The translations under genes and the position numbers were made by a program. Positions 63,182-64,000 of a stretch of 64,000 bases of DNA are shown piece after piece. The stretch comes from Alteromonas sp047556435 (GTDB lineage Bacteria; Pseudomonadota; Gammaproteobacteria; Enterobacterales; Alteromonadaceae). The notes under the pieces were generated by a model, which was not told where the DNA came from, ran no database searches, and saw only the letters and a program-made list of their open reading frames with translations. Position 1 is the first letter of the stretch. Each line of letters begins with the position of its first letter. The stretch spans positions 1-64,000 of the forward strand of contig NZ_CP180210.1 of assembly GCF_047556435.1 (NCBI RefSeq). Reading direction: 5' to 3'.

Positions 63182-64000
63182 TTACAGCGTCCAGTACCCT
63201 AAGCGCTTACGCAGTTTCAGGTTGCGAATAACATTACGCGGTTTTGCCACATTACCGTGTCGTGGAAAGACTCGGATTTCCTCTAGGGTCGCTTCCAGAA
63301 TACGCCTTGCTGACTGCCCGTCAGTGTAGGGGTGCATCTGATTGGCATAGGCTTCAATGTTATTTCGCTGGTCGTTAGATAAGTTAAGTGATGTCTCTAT
63401 GGCGCTACCCAGCATTTCGGCTTGTGTGATATCAATGAACACATCTTCAGGCTGGGCGTTGTTAAAGGTCACTACCGGCTTTTTCATCAACAGAAACTCT
63501 GTGATCGCTGATGACGTGTCAGACACCATCACGTCACACTGCTGCAGTAGTGGAAGGATGCTCTGACTCTCGACAACGTTCAGATTATCGCTAGCTATGT
63601 CTTTGTATGCCTGAATGGTTTCAGCATCCATTTTGGGATGAAATTTTATCAGCCATTTCCATGGCATGGACTGACTTAAGGTCTTAATCTGCTCTATGAG
63701 TGCCGGCGCGCTGGTTAGCTTAGGTGAGAACGTGGGCGCAAAGAGGATAGTTGGAACCTCATTGGTGTGAGTCGCTTTCAGTCCTGCAAATAAGGGATCC
63801 AGCTTCGGCCAGCCGGTTTCTTTGACGGTAAAATGCGGGTGACGTTCGCGCAGTTTCTCAAACGCCTGGGTGAAAAACGGACCTTGCGTGCAGTACAGGT
63901 CGAAACATTCACGTATCCTGAAATGACCCTTTTTCTTCCATTCAAAGCCGTGAAAAACCTGCACTTTGAGCCCCGGAATAAATGCCGGAACTACATTGCC
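63182..64000 (-). CDS. CDP-glycerol glycerophosphotransferase-like protein (5' end outside window)
   Basis: The reading frame continues past the window edge, upstream of the first internal GTG, so the gene is truncated here and the start lies outside. The visible 272 codons contain VQVFHGFEWKKKG, LYCTQGPFFTQAF, TGWPKLDPLF, ILFAPTFSPKLTS and VSDTSSAITEFLLMKKPVVTFNN. These match the CDP-glycerol:glycerophosphate glycerophosphotransferase family (teichoic-acid-type transferases, also found in marine Proteobacteria capsule and O-antigen loci). It may act on the polysaccharide handled by the neighbouring Gfc/Yjb genes, but this is inference. Confidence 0.8.
   Translation of the reverse strand, partial: GNVVPAFIPGLKVQVFHGFEWKKKGHFRIRECFDLYCTQGPFFTQAFEKLRERHPHFTVKETGWPKLDPLFAGLKATHTNEVPTILFAPTFSPKLTSAPALIEQIKTLSQSMPWKWLIKFHPKMDAETIQAYKDIASDNLNVVESQSILPLLQQCDVMVSDTSSAITEFLLMKKPVVTFNNAQPEDVFIDITQAEMLGSAIETSLNLSNDQRNNIEAYANQMHPYTDGQSARRILEATLEEIRVFPRHGNVAKPRNVIRNLKLRKRLGYWTL

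Overview
The window comes from a gammaproteobacterium of the family Alteromonadaceae, most like Alteromonas or Salinimonas. This rests on the 16S rRNA text, on the gene order dnaA-dnaN-recF-gyrB / glyQ-glyS / polA-engB-yihI / trkA-rsmB-fmt-def-dprA-smg-tsaC-hemF / aroE-yrdA-rrn, and on the genes for cytochrome c4, OmpW, DUF1820, DUF2489 and TraT. It is a chromosomal segment close to the replication origin. I see no prophage, insertion sequence, CRISPR array or tRNA gene.

Layout. 1-5.7 kb holds the replication operon: the 3' part of dnaA, then dnaN, recF and gyrB, with two parS-like partition sites inside recF. 5.7-7.3 kb is sparse, with a candidate small RNA, a DUF2798 membrane protein and a lipoprotein. 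7.3-14.5 kb holds glyQS, tag, yihI with a DUF2489 gene, a methyltransferase, cytochrome c4 and engB. 14.9-18.8 kb holds polA and elbB. Two minus-strand small-RNA candidates flank engB, at the places where enterobacteria carry csrC and spf. A DnaA-box/GATC cluster precedes polA. 19-23.6 kb holds trkH and trkA with traT and a small secreted protein between them. 23.6-31.4 kb is the rsmB-fmt-def cluster, divergent from LysM-dprA-smg-zinc finger-tsaC-hemF. 31.8-34.5 kb holds ompW (with an FNR-type box), a truncated globin, aroE and yrdA.

35.2-41 kb is a complete rRNA operon. It has three tandem promoters, a 16S-23S spacer without tRNA genes, a 23S gene carrying a helix-25 intervening sequence of about 127 nt, 5S and a terminator. 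41.5-43.7 kb holds an EF-hand protein and two convergent periplasmic binding-protein-like genes. 44-49.2 kb is the SOS mutagenesis cassette imuA-imuB-dnaE2 behind a perfect LexA box. 49.2-58.9 kb is mixed: DUF885, DUF1820, a TetR regulator, an M28 peptidase, a KpsS-like capsule protein, slmA, coaBC and radC. 59-64 kb holds a gfcABCD/yjbEFGH-type exopolysaccharide secretion operon and, at the edge, a partial glycerophosphotransferase-like gene.

Most genes are housekeeping functions for replication, DNA repair, translation and ion transport. The parts most worth a second look are the structured non-coding elements: the 23S intervening sequence, the parS pair in recF, three small-RNA candidates and the DnaA/GATC cluster. 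After these come the Gfc/Yjb-type polysaccharide operon with an internal terminator. I did not find a system that I can claim to be wholly new.
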